A DNA stretch of 64,000 nt, from the NCBI RefSeq assembly GCF_028863665.1, contig NZ_JARBFX010000014.1, forward strand, positions 1 through 64,000, read 5' to 3'. The notes under the pieces were generated by a model, which worked only from the letters and a program-made list of their open reading frames with translations, made no database searches and was not told the DNA's origin. This DNA comes from Aquabacter sediminis. Its GTDB lineage: Bacteria; Pseudomonadota; Alphaproteobacteria; Rhizobiales; Xanthobacteraceae. Below are positions 8,757 through 17,864 of this stretch, piece after piece (positions within the stretch are counted from its first letter, which is position 1; every line of letters starts with the position of its first letter). Position numbers and translations under genes: made by a program.

Positions 8757-11712
8757 GGAGCCGCTCCCCTTCAGGATCCACGAAGCCCGGATGGCAGATT
8801 TCCACCTCGATGTCGCCGCCGCGCACCGGGTCATAGGCGCGCACGCGCTCGCCGATGCGCTCCGGGCCGCGCTTGATGAGGCCGAGGCCAATCCAGGTGT
8901 TCAGATGCGGGGAGAAGGTGACCGAGGTCATGTAGCCCTCATCATTCTCCACCTTGGCTTCGGCGCCGACCGCCAGGAAATGCGCGCCCGCGCGCAGCCG
9001 GGCGGTGGGGTCCACCGGCTTGAAGCCGATGAAGGTTGGCCGGTCGGGATCGAGGAAGGCGGGCCGCTGGGACAGGACGCGGCCGATATAGTCCTTCTTG
9101 GTGGACGCCATCTTGCCGAGCCCCAAATCGCGGGCGGAGGTCTGCCCGTTCAACTCGTTGCCGGAGACGTGGCCCTTTTCGATGCGCATCATGGCCAGCG
9201 CCTCGGTGCCATAGGGTGTGATACCGAAGGGCTCGCCCGCCGCCATCAGGGCGCGCGTGAGGGCCTCGCCCTGGCGGGCGGGCACCGCGATCTCAAACCC
9301 CAGCTCCCCGGAAAAAGAGAGGCGGAAGATGCGTGCCGTCACCCCGCCAAGCACGCTGCCCTGGAGCACGCCCATGAAGGGTAGGCCCGCATTGGAGACA
9401 TCGTGGGGGGCATCCACCACCTTGGCCAGCACCTCACGGGCGCGCGGCCCGGCAATGGAAATCTGCGCCCATTGCTCGGACACGGAGGCGAGCTGCACAT
9501 CCAGCTCCGGCCACAGCACCTGGAGGCAGAATTCCAGGTGCTGGAAGACCTTGGCTGCATTGGCCGTGGTCGTGGTCATCACATAGTGCTCGGGGCCGAG
9601 GCGGGCGGTGGTGCCGTCATCCATGACGATCCCGTCCTCGCGCAGCATGATGCCGTAGCGCGCCTTGCCCACCGCCAGGGTGGAGAAGGTGTTGATATAG
9701 ACGCGGTCGAGGAACGCGCCCACATCCGGGCCCTGCAGGTCGATCTTGCCGAAGGTGGACACGTCGATGAGGCCAACCGAACTGCGGGTCGCCTTCACCT
9801 CGCGGGTGACGGTCTCCAGCCAGTCCTTCTCGCCGGGCTTCGGGAAATACTGCGCCCGCAGCCACAGGCCCGTTTCCACGAACACCGCGCCCTGCTCCTG
9901 CGCCCAGGCATGGGTGGGGGTAGGCCGCACGGCGCGGAAGTCCTTGCCGCGATGGTGGCCCGCCAGCGCGCCCAGCGCGACCGGCGAATAAGGCGGCCGG
10001 AACATGGTGGTCCCGGTCTCGGAAATGGGCTTGCCCGTCAACTCCGCCATGATGGCGAGGCCGGTGACGTTGGACGACTTGCCCTGATCTGTGGCCATGC
10101 CCAGCGTGGTGTAGCGCTTTAACAGCTCCACCGCCCGGAAGCCTTCCTTGTGGGCGATGGCCACGTCCTTGGCGCTGACGTCGTTCTGGAAGTCGACGAA
10201 GGCGAGGCCCTTGCTGTCCTTCACATGCCAGAAGGGCGAGAGCGTGATGGGCCTGTCCTCGGCCTGGGGCACAGGGGTGGCCTGGGCGCTAAACCCGAGG
10301 TCATCAACCGCTTCCGCCGCCCGCGCGGCACCACTCGCCAATGCCCGCGCCAGGGAGAAGTCCGCCGCAGCCGCGCCCGCGACCGTCATGCCGGGCGGAT
10401 TCGTACCCGGCACGAACGCGGCGATGTCGGACCGATAGACCGGCTTGCCGCCGAAATGGCAGGTCAGGGCCACGTTGGGATTGGAGCCCCCCGACATGGC
10501 CAGCACGTCGCAGGCGATGGTTTCCGTGCCCTTGGGGCTGCGCACGCTGACGGAGGACAGCACCTTGCCGGAGGTGGCGATGATCTCGCCGCCGGTGATG
10601 ACACGCACGCCGCGCTTCTTCGCCCGCTCCATCTGGACCGCCGGCGGCTCCGCCCGCACGTCCACGATGGCCGCGATCTTGAGGCCCGCCGCTGCCGCAT
10701 CAAAGGCCGCCGACCAGGCATAGCCGTTATTGGCGAAGACCACGACGGAGGAACCGGGCGCCGCCGCATAGCGCACCGCATAGGTGCGAAGCGCCTGGGC
10801 GGACATGACGCCCGGCCGGTCATTGCCGCCGAACACGATGGGCCGGTCCAGCGCCCCGGCGCACAGCACCGCCCGCTTGGCCACGATCTTCCAATAGCGC
10901 TGGCGCGGCATGTGGGGCGCCGGCACGGCCAGATGGTCGCTCACCCGCTCAATCGCGCCATAGGTGCCGCCGTCATAGACGCCGAACACGGTGGTGCGGG
11001 GCAGGATGCGCACATTGGGAAGCGACGCCAGCTCCGCCTCCGCCGACGCCAGGAAGGCGCGGGCGGGGGCGTCGTCGATGCTGACCATCTCGGAGGTAAG
11101 GCGCCCGCCCAGGCGGAAGTCCTCGTCGGCGAGGATCACGCGGGCGCCGGAACGTCCTGCGGTCAGCGCCGCCATGAGGCCGGCGGCGCCGCCGCCGATC
11201 ACCAGGAGATCGCAGAAGGCAAAGGCCTTCTCGTAGGAATCCGGGTCCGGCAGGCCGGAGGCCGAGCCAAGGCCCGCCGCGCGGCGGATCGCCGGCTCAT
11301 ACACCTTCTCCCAGAAGGAGGCCGGCCACATGAAGGTCTTGTAGTAGAAGCCCGCGCCCAGGAAGGGGGAGAGCCACTGGTTCACCGACAGCACGTCGAA
11401 GTCGAGCGAGGGCCAGCGGTTCTGGCTGGTGGCGTCGAGCCCGTCATAAAGCTCGGCCATAGTGGCGCGGGTGTTGGGCTCGCGCCGGTTGCCCGAGCGC
11501 AGTTCCACCAGCGCGTTCGGCTCTTCCGAGCCGGCGGTGAGGATGCCGCGCGGGCGGTGATACTTGAACGAGCGGCCGACCAGGCGCACGTCATTGGCCA
11601 GCAGGGCCGAGGCCAGGGTATCGCCGGCAAAGCCCTTGAGGCTGCGGCCGTCGAACGTGAAGGAGAGCGGGCGGGAGCGGTCAATCAGCCCCCCGGTGGC
11701 AAGGCGGCTCAT
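8749..11712 (-). CDS. soxA: Sarcosine oxidase / N-methylglutamate dehydrogenase alpha subunit
   Basis: Large subunit, 987 residues. Domains in order: N-terminal ferredoxin-like domain (about 10-90), a Rossmann NAD-binding domain with VIGGGAAG (about 170), a second FAD/NAD-type region, and a C-terminal GcvT-like tetrahydrofolate-binding domain (about 600-980) which captures the oxidised methyl group as methylene-THF. ATG at 11712 overlaps the delta-subunit stop as ATGA; the longer frame upstream overlaps that gene and is rejected. Order beta-delta-alpha-gamma is that of soxBDAG and equally of mgdABCD. Substrate specificity cannot be read from sequence; neighbouring mgs and gmaS genes favour N-methylglutamate. 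Confidence 0.9.
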   Translation of the reverse strand: MSRLATGGLIDRSRPLSFTFDGRSLKGFAGDTLASALLANDVRLVGRSFKYHRPRGILTAGSEEPNALVELRSGNRREPNTRATMAELYDGLDATSQNRWPSLDFDVLSVNQWLSPFLGAGFYYKTFMWPASFWEKVYEPAIRRAAGLGSASGLPDPDSYEKAFAFCDLLVIGGGAAGLMAALTAGRSGARVILADEDFRLGGRLTSEMVSIDDAPARAFLASAEAELASLPNVRILPRTTVFGVYDGGTYGAIERVSDHLAVPAPHMPRQRYWKIVAKRAVLCAGALDRPIVFGGNDRPGVMSAQALRTYAVRYAAAPGSSVVVFANNGYAWSAAFDAAAAGLKIAAIVDVRAEPPAVQMERAKKRGVRVITGGEIIATSGKVLSSVSVRSPKGTETIACDVLAMSGGSNPNVALTCHFGGKPVYRSDIAAFVPGTNPPGMTVAGAAAADFSLARALASGAARAAEAVDDLGFSAQATPVPQAEDRPITLSPFWHVKDSKGLAFVDFQNDVSAKDVAIAHKEGFRAVELLKRYTTLGMATDQGKSSNVTGLAIMAELTGKPISETGTTMFRPPYSPVALGALAGHHRGKDFRAVRPTPTHAWAQEQGAVFVETGLWLRAQYFPKPGEKDWLETVTREVKATRSSVGLIDVSTFGKIDLQGPDVGAFLDRVYINTFSTLAVGKARYGIMLREDGIVMDDGTTARLGPEHYVMTTTTANAAKVFQHLEFCLQVLWPELDVQLASVSEQWAQISIAGPRAREVLAKVVDAPHDVSNAGLPFMGVLQGSVLGGVTARIFRLSFSGELGFEIAVPARQGEALTRALMAAGEPFGITPYGTEALAMMRIEKGHVSGNELNGQTSARDLGLGKMASTKKDYIGRVLSQRPAFLDPDRPTFIGFKPVDPTARLRAGAHFLAVGAEAKVENDEGYMTSVTFSPHLNTWIGLGLIKRGPERIGERVRAYDPVRGGDIEVEICHPGFVDPEGERLRV

Positions 11713-11996
11713 GGGGTCACCTCCGCGCTCTCCGGCGTTGCGGGCCGCGCGAATTCGGTCGCGAATATCTCGTGGGTGCGGGTGTCGCGGGTCACCACCA
11801 GCCATCGGCGGCAACCGGCGCCGTGATACCAGAGCTCGCGGTGGGGACCGGCAGGATTGTCCCGCAGATAGACATAGTCATGGAAGGCGTCGGCGGCATC
11901 CGGCGCGTTCGGGTCGGGGCGAACCGGATTGGCGTCGCCCAGATAGGAGAATTCGTGGGCGTCGCGGACGCCGCAGAAGGGGCAGGGGATGCGCAT
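11709..11996 (-). CDS. soxD: Sarcosine oxidase / N-methylglutamate dehydrogenase delta subunit
   Basis: A 95-residue zinc-binding small subunit. The metal ligands expected for the family are visible: C5 and C8 (CPFC), H58 and C62 (HGAGC). The C terminus ends in a Pro/Glu tail. It lies 17 bp after the beta-subunit gene and overlaps the alpha-subunit start by four bases, so the set is tightly co-translated. Confidence 0.92.
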   Translation of the reverse strand: MRIPCPFCGVRDAHEFSYLGDANPVRPDPNAPDAADAFHDYVYLRDNPAGPHRELWYHGAGCRRWLVVTRDTRTHEIFATEFARPATPESAEVTP

Positions 11997-12013
11997 GGTT
12001 CAGCGACCGTTCT

Positions 12014-13270
12014 TCAGTGCAGGTTCGGCTGCGCGCCGACCCCCTTTTCATCGATGATGTGGCCGGTTCGGAACCGGTCCAGCCGATAGGCGGCGTTGAA
12101 GGCGTGGGGGGCGTCTTTCGCGATGGTCCAGGCGAAGCACCAGCCCGAGGCGGGCGTCGCCTTGAACCCCCCGTAATTCCATCCGGTGTTGAGATAGAGG
12201 CCGGGCAGCGGCCCCACATCAATGATGGGCGAGCCATCCATGGACATGTCCATGACGCCGCCCCAGGTGCGCAGCACCCGCAGGCGCCCCACCAGCGGCA
12301 TCAGCGCCATTCCGGCTTCCGCCACATCCTCCACCACGGGGAGGTTGCCGCGCTGGGCATAGGAATTGTAGCCGTCAATGTCGCCGCCGAAGACGAGGCC
12401 GCCTTTGTCCGACTGGCTGACATAGAAATGGCCGGCGCCAAAGGTGATGACGCCCGGCACCAGGGGCTTCAGGCCTTCGGAGACGAAGGCGGTGAGCACA
12501 TGGCTCTCGATGGGCAGGCGCAAATCCAGATGGCGCGTGAGGCGCGAGGTGGAGCCGGCCACCGCCAGTGCCACTTTGCCGGCGCGGATGGGGCCGCGAT
12601 TGGTCTCCACCCCCACCACCTTGCCGTTCTCCCGCAGGAAGCCCACCACTTCGCAATTCTGCACGATGTCGACGCCGAGCCGGTCGGCGCCGCGGGCATA
12701 GCCCCACACCACCGCGTCATGACGCGCCGTGCCGCCACGCCGCTGCAGGAGGCCGCCCTGGATGGGGAAGCGGGAATTCTCGAAATCCAGGAAGGGCGCC
12801 ATGGCTCGCACCTGCTCGCGGTCCAGCAATTCGCTGTCTGCGCCATTGATGCGCATCGCGTTCGCGCGCCGGGCATAGGCGTCGCGCTGGGCGTCGGAAT
12901 GGCACAGATTCAACACGCCGCGCTGGCTGACCATGGCGTTGTAGTTGAAGTCCTGCTCCAGGCCCTCCCACAGCTTCATCGACCATTCGTAGAAGGGCTC
13001 GTTGCCGGGCAGGAGATAATTGGAGCGGATGATGGTGGTGTTGCGCCCGGCATTGCCGGAGCCCACATGGCCCTTTTCCAGCACCGCCACATTGCGGATG
13101 CCGTGTTCCTTGGCGAGATAATAGGCGGTGGCAAGGCCATGGCCGCCGCCGCCCACGATCACCACGTCGTAAGCGGGCTTGGGCGCCGCATCGCGCCAAG
13201 CCGGCGTCCAGCCCTTCTGGCCGGAAAACGCGTTGGCGATGAGGCTGAAGACCGAATAACCCTTTGACAT
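12014..13270 (-). CDS. soxB: Sarcosine oxidase / N-methylglutamate dehydrogenase beta subunit
   Basis: A 418-residue flavoprotein subunit that oxidises the N-methyl amine. It has the FAD Rossmann motif VGGGGHG at 39-45, the segment GNAGRNTTIIRSNY, and H184 in GGTARHDAV, which matches the His that carries covalent FMN in sarcosine oxidase beta subunits. The start is ATG at 13270; the same frame runs much further upstream, but that part is antisense to the LysR gene. It is the first gene of the soxBDAG-purU operon and is transcribed away from a LysR gene. Confidence 0.92.
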   Translation of the reverse strand: MSKGYSVFSLIANAFSGQKGWTPAWRDAAPKPAYDVVIVGGGGHGLATAYYLAKEHGIRNVAVLEKGHVGSGNAGRNTTIIRSNYLLPGNEPFYEWSMKLWEGLEQDFNYNAMVSQRGVLNLCHSDAQRDAYARRANAMRINGADSELLDREQVRAMAPFLDFENSRFPIQGGLLQRRGGTARHDAVVWGYARGADRLGVDIVQNCEVVGFLRENGKVVGVETNRGPIRAGKVALAVAGSTSRLTRHLDLRLPIESHVLTAFVSEGLKPLVPGVITFGAGHFYVSQSDKGGLVFGGDIDGYNSYAQRGNLPVVEDVAEAGMALMPLVGRLRVLRTWGGVMDMSMDGSPIIDVGPLPGLYLNTGWNYGGFKATPASGWCFAWTIAKDAPHAFNAAYRLDRFRTGHIIDEKGVGAQPNLH

Positions 13271-13347
13271 GCCCGTCGGCTCGCTCTCGGAAGGGGAGGA
13301 GTGACCCCTCGGATCAACGTAATATCTCACCCGCGTGACGGGGATGA

Positions 13348-13364
13348 TATAAATGTTACTTATA
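13348..13364. promoter_or_regulatory. Candidate LysR operator (TATAA-N7-TTATA)
   Basis: A perfect dyad TATAA-ATGTTAC-TTATA in the 135-bp divergent gap between soxB and the LysR gene, in a local AT-rich patch. Position and symmetry fit a LysR-type binding site (T-N11-A class). It is an inference with no binding data. Confidence 0.45.
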
Positions 13365-13405
13365 GTGTGACGCGTCGCGTCGTTTCGGCGCCGCTGGAGC
13401 TTGCC

Positions 13406-14380
13406 ATGGCCGTTCGGGGAGAGGCGCTGCCCTTCGATTTGCGCACCCTGGAGATCTTCCTCGCCGTGTGCGACGTGGGCGCCATGGCGGGGGCGGCGCG
13501 CCAGTTGGGGCTCACCCAGCCGGCCGTCTCCCAGGCGGTGGCGGACCTGGAGGCGAAGACCGGCGCGGTGCTGTTCGACCGCTCCGTGCGCCCCATCGGC
13601 CTCACCCCGGCCGGCGGCGTGCTGCGCCAGCGGGCGAGCGCGCTGCTCTCGGAAGCCCGGCAGATCGCGCCCATGCTGCGGGAGACGGAGAACAGCCGGT
13701 TTCCCCTGCTGCGGGCGGGGCTGGTGGATTCCCTCTCCCGCGTGCTCGCCGCGCCCTTGGGCGTGCGGCTCATGGGCCTGGCGGACGAGGTCTCGGTTCT
13801 GGCGGGGCTCACCTCCTCCCATGCCAGCGCATTGCTGACACGACAGCTGGACCTGCTGCTGGGCGTGGACGAACTGGAGGAGATTGCCGGCCTGGAGCGC
13901 TTTCCCATCATCTCTGAGCCCTACATCCTGCTTCTGCCCGCCGGCCGCCCCCGTCCCGCGCGGCTCGACGACATTGCCCGCCTGGCGCAGGACCTGCCCA
14001 TGGTGCGCTTTTCGGCGCGCTCCAAGACCGGCATCGAGGTGGAGCGCCACTTCCGGCGGCTGAAGCTGGATCTGCCGCGCCGGCTGGAATTCGACACGCC
14101 GCAAGGGGTAACGGAAGTGGTGGCGCGGGGGGAGGGGTTCGCGGTGTCCACCCCGCTCTGCATTCTGGAGGCGGGCATCGACATGGTGCGCCTCGCTTGC
14201 TGGCCCATGCCGGGGCCGGCTTTCCTGCGCGGCCTCACCTTGGTGGCGCGCCGGCAGGAGTTGGGACGCGCGCCGCGCGAACTGGCAGCCTTCTGCCGCG
14301 CAGAACTGGCCCAGCGCGCCGTGCCGGAATTGCGCGCCTGGCTGCCCTGGCTGGGCGAGGCGCTCTCCATTCAATCGTGA
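13406..14380 (+). CDS. LysR-family transcriptional regulator
   Basis: A 324-residue regulator. The N-terminal winged helix-turn-helix (about 8-66) contains LEIFLAVCDVGAMAGAARQLGLTQPAVSQAV and LFDRS; the remainder is a periplasmic-binding-like effector domain. The ATG at 13406 has GGAG seven bases upstream; the frame is open for 35 further codons but they run into the intergenic operator. Divergent from soxBDAG-purU, it is the natural candidate for controlling that operon. The effector is unknown. Confidence 0.88.
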   Translation: MAVRGEALPFDLRTLEIFLAVCDVGAMAGAARQLGLTQPAVSQAVADLEAKTGAVLFDRSVRPIGLTPAGGVLRQRASALLSEARQIAPMLRETENSRFPLLRAGLVDSLSRVLAAPLGVRLMGLADEVSVLAGLTSSHASALLTRQLDLLLGVDELEEIAGLERFPIISEPYILLLPAGRPRPARLDDIARLAQDLPMVRFSARSKTGIEVERHFRRLKLDLPRRLEFDTPQGVTEVVARGEGFAVSTPLCILEAGIDMVRLACWPMPGPAFLRGLTLVARRQELGRAPRELAAFCRAELAQRAVPELRAWLPWLGEALSIQS

Positions 14381-14427
14381 TGATGATGCCTTAGCATGGG
14401 GCAAGGATCTGCCATGAGGGGGACAAG

Positions 14428-14853
14428 ATGAGGCTGGATCGCCGCCGGTTCGTTTCGTGTGTCGTGTGCACCGCCATGGGCTATGTGGCCACCGCAGGAG
14501 AGGCCGGGGCACAAGCGGCGCCCCCCGCGGGCAGCGGGATTTCGCGGGCGGTCCTCGACAAGACCCCATTTCCCGGCGACGCCTATATGACCCTCCTGGT
14601 GACAGCGGACCTGGAGCCCGGCGCGATCATTGCCCGGCACACACATCCGGGCGTGGAGAGCGTCTATCTGGTGTCCGGAGGCGGGGTGGTGCGGTTGGAA
14701 GGGCGCCCGGAGCGCGCCATGACGGCGGGGGAGGGGCTGATCATTCCCGCCGGCCTGCCGCATCTGTTTGAGAATGGCGCGGACAAGACGCGCATCGCCA
14801 TCACTTATGTGGTGGAGAAGGACAAGCCGCTGGTGAGCCCGGCGCCGCTTTGA
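14428..14853 (+). CDS. Secreted cupin-domain protein with Tat-like signal
   Basis: A 141-residue protein. The start MRLDRRRFVSC has a twin-arginine-like motif followed by a hydrophobic stretch and a likely cleavage after AGAQA (about 30). The rest is one cupin barrel with metal-ligand pattern ARHTHPGVES (H-x-H-x4-E) and a second motif around PAGLPHLF. It has the same orientation as the LysR gene, 47 bp downstream. Probably a periplasmic metal-binding cupin; the substrate is unknown. Confidence 0.75.
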   Translation: MRLDRRRFVSCVVCTAMGYVATAGEAGAQAAPPAGSGISRAVLDKTPFPGDAYMTLLVTADLEPGAIIARHTHPGVESVYLVSGGGVVRLEGRPERAMTAGEGLIIPAGLPHLFENGADKTRIAITYVVEKDKPLVSPAPL

Positions 14854-14873
14854 AGCGGCGACGACAAACGCGA

Positions 14874-14904
14874 CCGGGGGCGGCATGGGTAATGCCGCCC
14901 CCGG
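14874..14904. terminator. Bidirectional terminator between convergent genes
   Basis: A perfect 13-bp stem (14874-14886 and 14892-14904, CCGGGGGCGGCAT) with a five-base loop lies between the cupin gene and the small membrane gene. On the minus strand it is followed by TCGCGTTTG. Confidence 0.7.
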
Positions 14905-14925
14905 AAGATCAATGTGCCGGTCGCC

Positions 14926-15126
14926 TCATTCCGCCGGAGCGGGGAGGGCCTCCGACGTGTGGTCGAGCATCTCTTCGTGCATCTCCTTCTCCATGGCGAT
15001 CTGGCGGACGATGAAGACCACGAAGAAGGCACCCGCCAGGGCCGCGAACAGATATTCGAAGCCGTGGAAGGGGTAGATCTCCGCCATTTCGGAGACCTTG
15101 GCGAGGGACGTGACACCTGTATTCAT
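14926..15126 (-). CDS. Small membrane protein downstream of the Amt gene
   Basis: A 66-residue protein: a short N-terminal segment, one hydrophobic helix (about 26-41, EYLFAALAGAFFVVFIVR), then a charged amphipathic tail rich in Met, Glu and His. ATG at 15126 has AAGGAG nine bases upstream. A second in-frame Met at codon 14 is an alternative start. It begins 34 bp after the Amt stop on the same strand, so it is almost surely co-transcribed. I do not recognise the family; a transporter accessory role is inference only. Confidence 0.7.
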   Translation of the reverse strand: MNTGVTSLAKVSEMAEIYPFHGFEYLFAALAGAFFVVFIVRQIAMEKEMHEEMLDHTSEALPAPAE

Positions 15127-15160
15127 GACACATGTCTCCTTAGATCGGGTGGCGTAAGGG

Positions 15161-16570
15161 TCAGAGCTTGGCTTCCTTGCGCTGGATTGCCTCGAAGGCG
15201 GCTTCCATGCCGGAGGCGGCGGGGTAGGTGACGGGAATGTGCTTGCCGTCGAGGCCGTGGATCTCCACGGCGGGCGCGACGCGCAGCAGGCCGGCCATCT
15301 TCAGGAGCTTGCCGATGATGAGGCCGGGGATGAGGCCGAAGCCCAGCGCAAACACCAGGGAGCCGATGATGTTGCCGATGGGCGTGACCACGGGCAGGCC
15401 CTCGGCATTGCGGCCGAACCAGCCGGCGCCTTCCGACAGGGCGATGAGCGTCCCGTCAGAGGGCATGATGGCCGGGTAGCCCCACAGGGCAAAGCCCGCC
15501 ACGATGCCGCCGAACAGGCCGCAATAGCCGTGCACGGCCACCGCGCCCACCGCATCGTCGATCTTGTACTTCCGCTCCACCCAATAGTGCAGCTTGTAGG
15601 CCATGATGGTGCCGGCGATGGCGATGATCATGGCCACCACGGGATGGTAAAGATCGTTGCCGGACGAAGCGCTGATCAGCCCGGTGAGGCCGCCGGAATA
15701 GGTCCAGTAGGCGTTGCCGTTGCTGATCAGATAGGCGGTGACCATGCCGCCGAACAGGGCCATGAGGAAGTTCATGGTCACGCCGGACAGCGTTATCGGA
15801 ACGCCATAGATGTTGGTGGCGGTCCAATAGGGCGCGGCGGCAGTGCCCACGTTCGCGATCGGGATGTGGCAGGCGGCATAGAAGCCCCAGAAGCCCACAT
15901 AGATCATGAACAGGCCGATGGTGATGAGCCAGGGATTGTGCGCCGGAATCTCGCGCGGGGTGCCATCTGGGGCGAACTTGCCGATGCGCGGGCCCACATG
16001 GATGAGGATGCCGAGCGTCGCAAAGCCGGCCACCGAGTGCAGGATTGCCGAGCAATACTGGTCATGATAGCCCAGATACTGCGCCATCCAGCCATTGCCG
16101 GCCCAGGCCCAGGCGGCGGGGATGACCCATGCGATGGCGCCCACATAGACGGCGATGATGAAGAAGCCCGAGGTCTTGGTGCGCTCGATCAGGGCGCCGG
16201 AGACAATGGAGGCCGCCGTCATGCCGAACAGCGCGAAAGCCGCCCAGAACACGCCGGAGATGCGATCGCTGAGGTTGGGCGCGATCTTCGTGGACCAGGG
16301 CTCGAAGCCCGTCTCGAAGCTGAGCGCCGTGGACGACACCGGCCAGCCCTGGAAGGCGATGTAGATCCACATGCCGAACAGGAAGAAGGCAAGACCGACC
16401 AGCGGAATCGCCATCGTGTTCTTCAAAAGCGTGTGCTGGACATTCTTAACCCGCGCCGCGCCGACTTCGTACATGCAGAAGCCGACATGGATGAAGAACA
16501 TGAGGACGACCGTCAGGAAGAAATAGAATTCCGTGAATATGGTCGTCAGGGCTGTCAATTGATCTGTCAT
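15161..16570 (-). CDS. amtB: Ammonium transporter, Amt family
   Basis: A 469-residue integral membrane protein with eleven or so hydrophobic segments. The pore twin histidines are H178 (ILHSVAG) and H347 (AVHGYCG), and SGALIER in the middle is the conserved Amt segment. The start is ATG at 16570, with GGGGA upstream; the longer frame is rejected. Around the first pore His the usual acidic/AGG context is replaced by QYCSAILH, which makes this a divergent Amt. No signal peptide-like start and no glnK gene is adjacent. A sigma-54-like promoter lies about 100 bp upstream. It probably imports ammonium or methylammonium. Confidence 0.88.
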   Translation of the reverse strand: MTDQLTALTTIFTEFYFFLTVVLMFFIHVGFCMYEVGAARVKNVQHTLLKNTMAIPLVGLAFFLFGMWIYIAFQGWPVSSTALSFETGFEPWSTKIAPNLSDRISGVFWAAFALFGMTAASIVSGALIERTKTSGFFIIAVYVGAIAWVIPAAWAWAGNGWMAQYLGYHDQYCSAILHSVAGFATLGILIHVGPRIGKFAPDGTPREIPAHNPWLITIGLFMIYVGFWGFYAACHIPIANVGTAAAPYWTATNIYGVPITLSGVTMNFLMALFGGMVTAYLISNGNAYWTYSGGLTGLISASSGNDLYHPVVAMIIAIAGTIMAYKLHYWVERKYKIDDAVGAVAVHGYCGLFGGIVAGFALWGYPAIMPSDGTLIALSEGAGWFGRNAEGLPVVTPIGNIIGSLVFALGFGLIPGLIIGKLLKMAGLLRVAPAVEIHGLDGKHIPVTYPAASGMEAAFEAIQRKEAKL

Positions 16571-16976
16571 GCTGATCCCCAAACCCGTTGCCCTCAGCCG
16601 CATGAACCGACGCCGGCAGATCCCGCTGGGGAACCACAGAGTACGGCCCATGAGCAGTTCACTGTGGAGCAACTTTTATGCCAGGGAGGTGAAGCGGGCG
16701 CGTCCGGCGCTGCGTCATGTCTCAACGGCATGACCAACGGGAATAAGCGCCTGCCTAAGTCATTCAGCCCGCGGTGGTTTCCAAGCGGGCCCGATCACCT
16801 TCGCATCCTTACGGAAAAGGCAAGAAAAAGGGCGAGCCGCCAGCCATTTCGCTGCGCGTCATATCATTTGCACAAAGAACAACCGTATCCGCTGCGAAGT
16901 GCCCGCCGAACAGGCGCCGGGCGTGGCTGCGCGCCCCTGCCGGCGGCCCCATGCGGCTAAAGGGGAAGGCGCTGCT
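16571..16976. other. Regulatory gap upstream of the Amt gene
   Basis: About 400 bp without a credible gene. It holds a sigma-54-type promoter (16668-16684, minus strand). An AT-richer stretch near 16855-16885 (with TTTGCACAAA) may be an upstream activator region, but I could not find a full NtrC dyad. Confidence 0.45.
16668..16684 (-). promoter_or_regulatory. Sigma-54 promoter for the Amt gene
   Basis: On the minus strand the sequence reads CTGGCATAAAAGTTGCT, against the consensus YTGGCACG-N4-TTGCW. The invariant GG and GC are separated by exactly 10 bases. It implies nitrogen (NtrC-type) control of the transporter and its small partner. Confidence 0.75.
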
Positions 16977-17864
16977 TCAATCGTCGTCGAGGGAGAAGAT
17001 GCGGGCGGGCGCCGCGCGCAGGAATCCCCGGAAGGCGTAAGGCGTGGTGGCGTCATAGGTGGGAAGCGGCATGTCCTGGGCGGTCAGCGTGAGCTGGTCC
17101 CCGAACACGCCGCGAATGTCCACATGACAGTGGCGGGCCAGAACCACTTCGCTTGGCCCGTCATCGGTCTCCAGGTCGAAAATATCCCGGTCCGGCACCG
17201 ATGTGAGGGCCACGTCGACCGTCGCGCTGCGCGTGATGTGAAGCGAACTGCTGCTCAGATTGAGGCCGTCTTCCGCGGGCGAGACGACGCGCAGACGCTC
17301 CAGGCTCACCTGCGAATTGGTGAGGTCGAAGCCATCATCCCCCGAATGGTAGCTGCGCACTTCCCTGACCGTCCATTCCTGCGGGCCCACGCCCATGAGG
17401 GACACGCCATCCCGATCGTCCTGTCGCGGGTCGTCCTTGCCATTCTGCGGATCGCCGTGGCCCAGATAATAGCCGGCGATGAGATCCGCGCTGAACGCGG
17501 AAGGCTCGACGTGGGGCGCCGGCGCCACCACAAGTCCGTCCTTCGTGGCGGGATGATGGGTGCCGCAGAACCAGACCCCGCCATTGTCCGCCACACGCAC
17601 CGCCCGAAAGCGGTCATCGCAGGCTTTCAGAAACAGGCGCCCCGCCTGGAGCCGCGCGCCGGGCTCGAAGATCAGCGCCGCCCGCCGAAGGGTGCCTGAG
17701 CGGCGGGTTCCATTCTGAATGAGGATGGTCGTCCCATCCTCGGCCGCCAGCATGGCCCCAGCCTTGACGCGCACTTCGCTGGCCACAGCATAGGGCCGCT
17801 CGGCCGTCAGCCGCCGGACACCCGTGATCGGTCCTTCCAGGAGCTCGAAGCGCTGCTCAGTCAT
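16977..17864 (-). CDS. Right-handed beta-helix-like protein of unknown function
   Basis: A 295-residue protein without a visible signal peptide. The middle and C-terminal parts show stacked short strands with Asn/Ser/Asp turns (GDDGFDLTNSQVSLERL, EDGLNLSSSSLHITRS), as in parallel beta-helix proteins. No catalytic motif is evident. Its start overlaps the stop of the preceding DUF4239-type gene by four bases (ATGA), so it is translated with it. I do not recognise a closer family. Confidence 0.7.
   Translation of the reverse strand: MTEQRFELLEGPITGVRRLTAERPYAVASEVRVKAGAMLAAEDGTTILIQNGTRRSGTLRRAALIFEPGARLQAGRLFLKACDDRFRAVRVADNGGVWFCGTHHPATKDGLVVAPAPHVEPSAFSADLIAGYYLGHGDPQNGKDDPRQDDRDGVSLMGVGPQEWTVREVRSYHSGDDGFDLTNSQVSLERLRVVSPAEDGLNLSSSSLHITRSATVDVALTSVPDRDIFDLETDDGPSEVVLARHCHVDIRGVFGDQLTLTAQDMPLPTYDATTPYAFRGFLRAAPARIFSLDDD

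Noticed and set aside
10150-11826. Long plus-strand frame opposite the alpha-subunit gene
   Set aside because: Shadow of high GC third positions; no ribosome site or domain.
8142-13270. Plain sarcosine oxidase from glycine betaine catabolism
   Set aside because: No glyA, dimethylglycine or betaine genes are present, while gmaS and mgsABC are; kept as the sox-type name with the N-methylglutamate reading as the preferred role.
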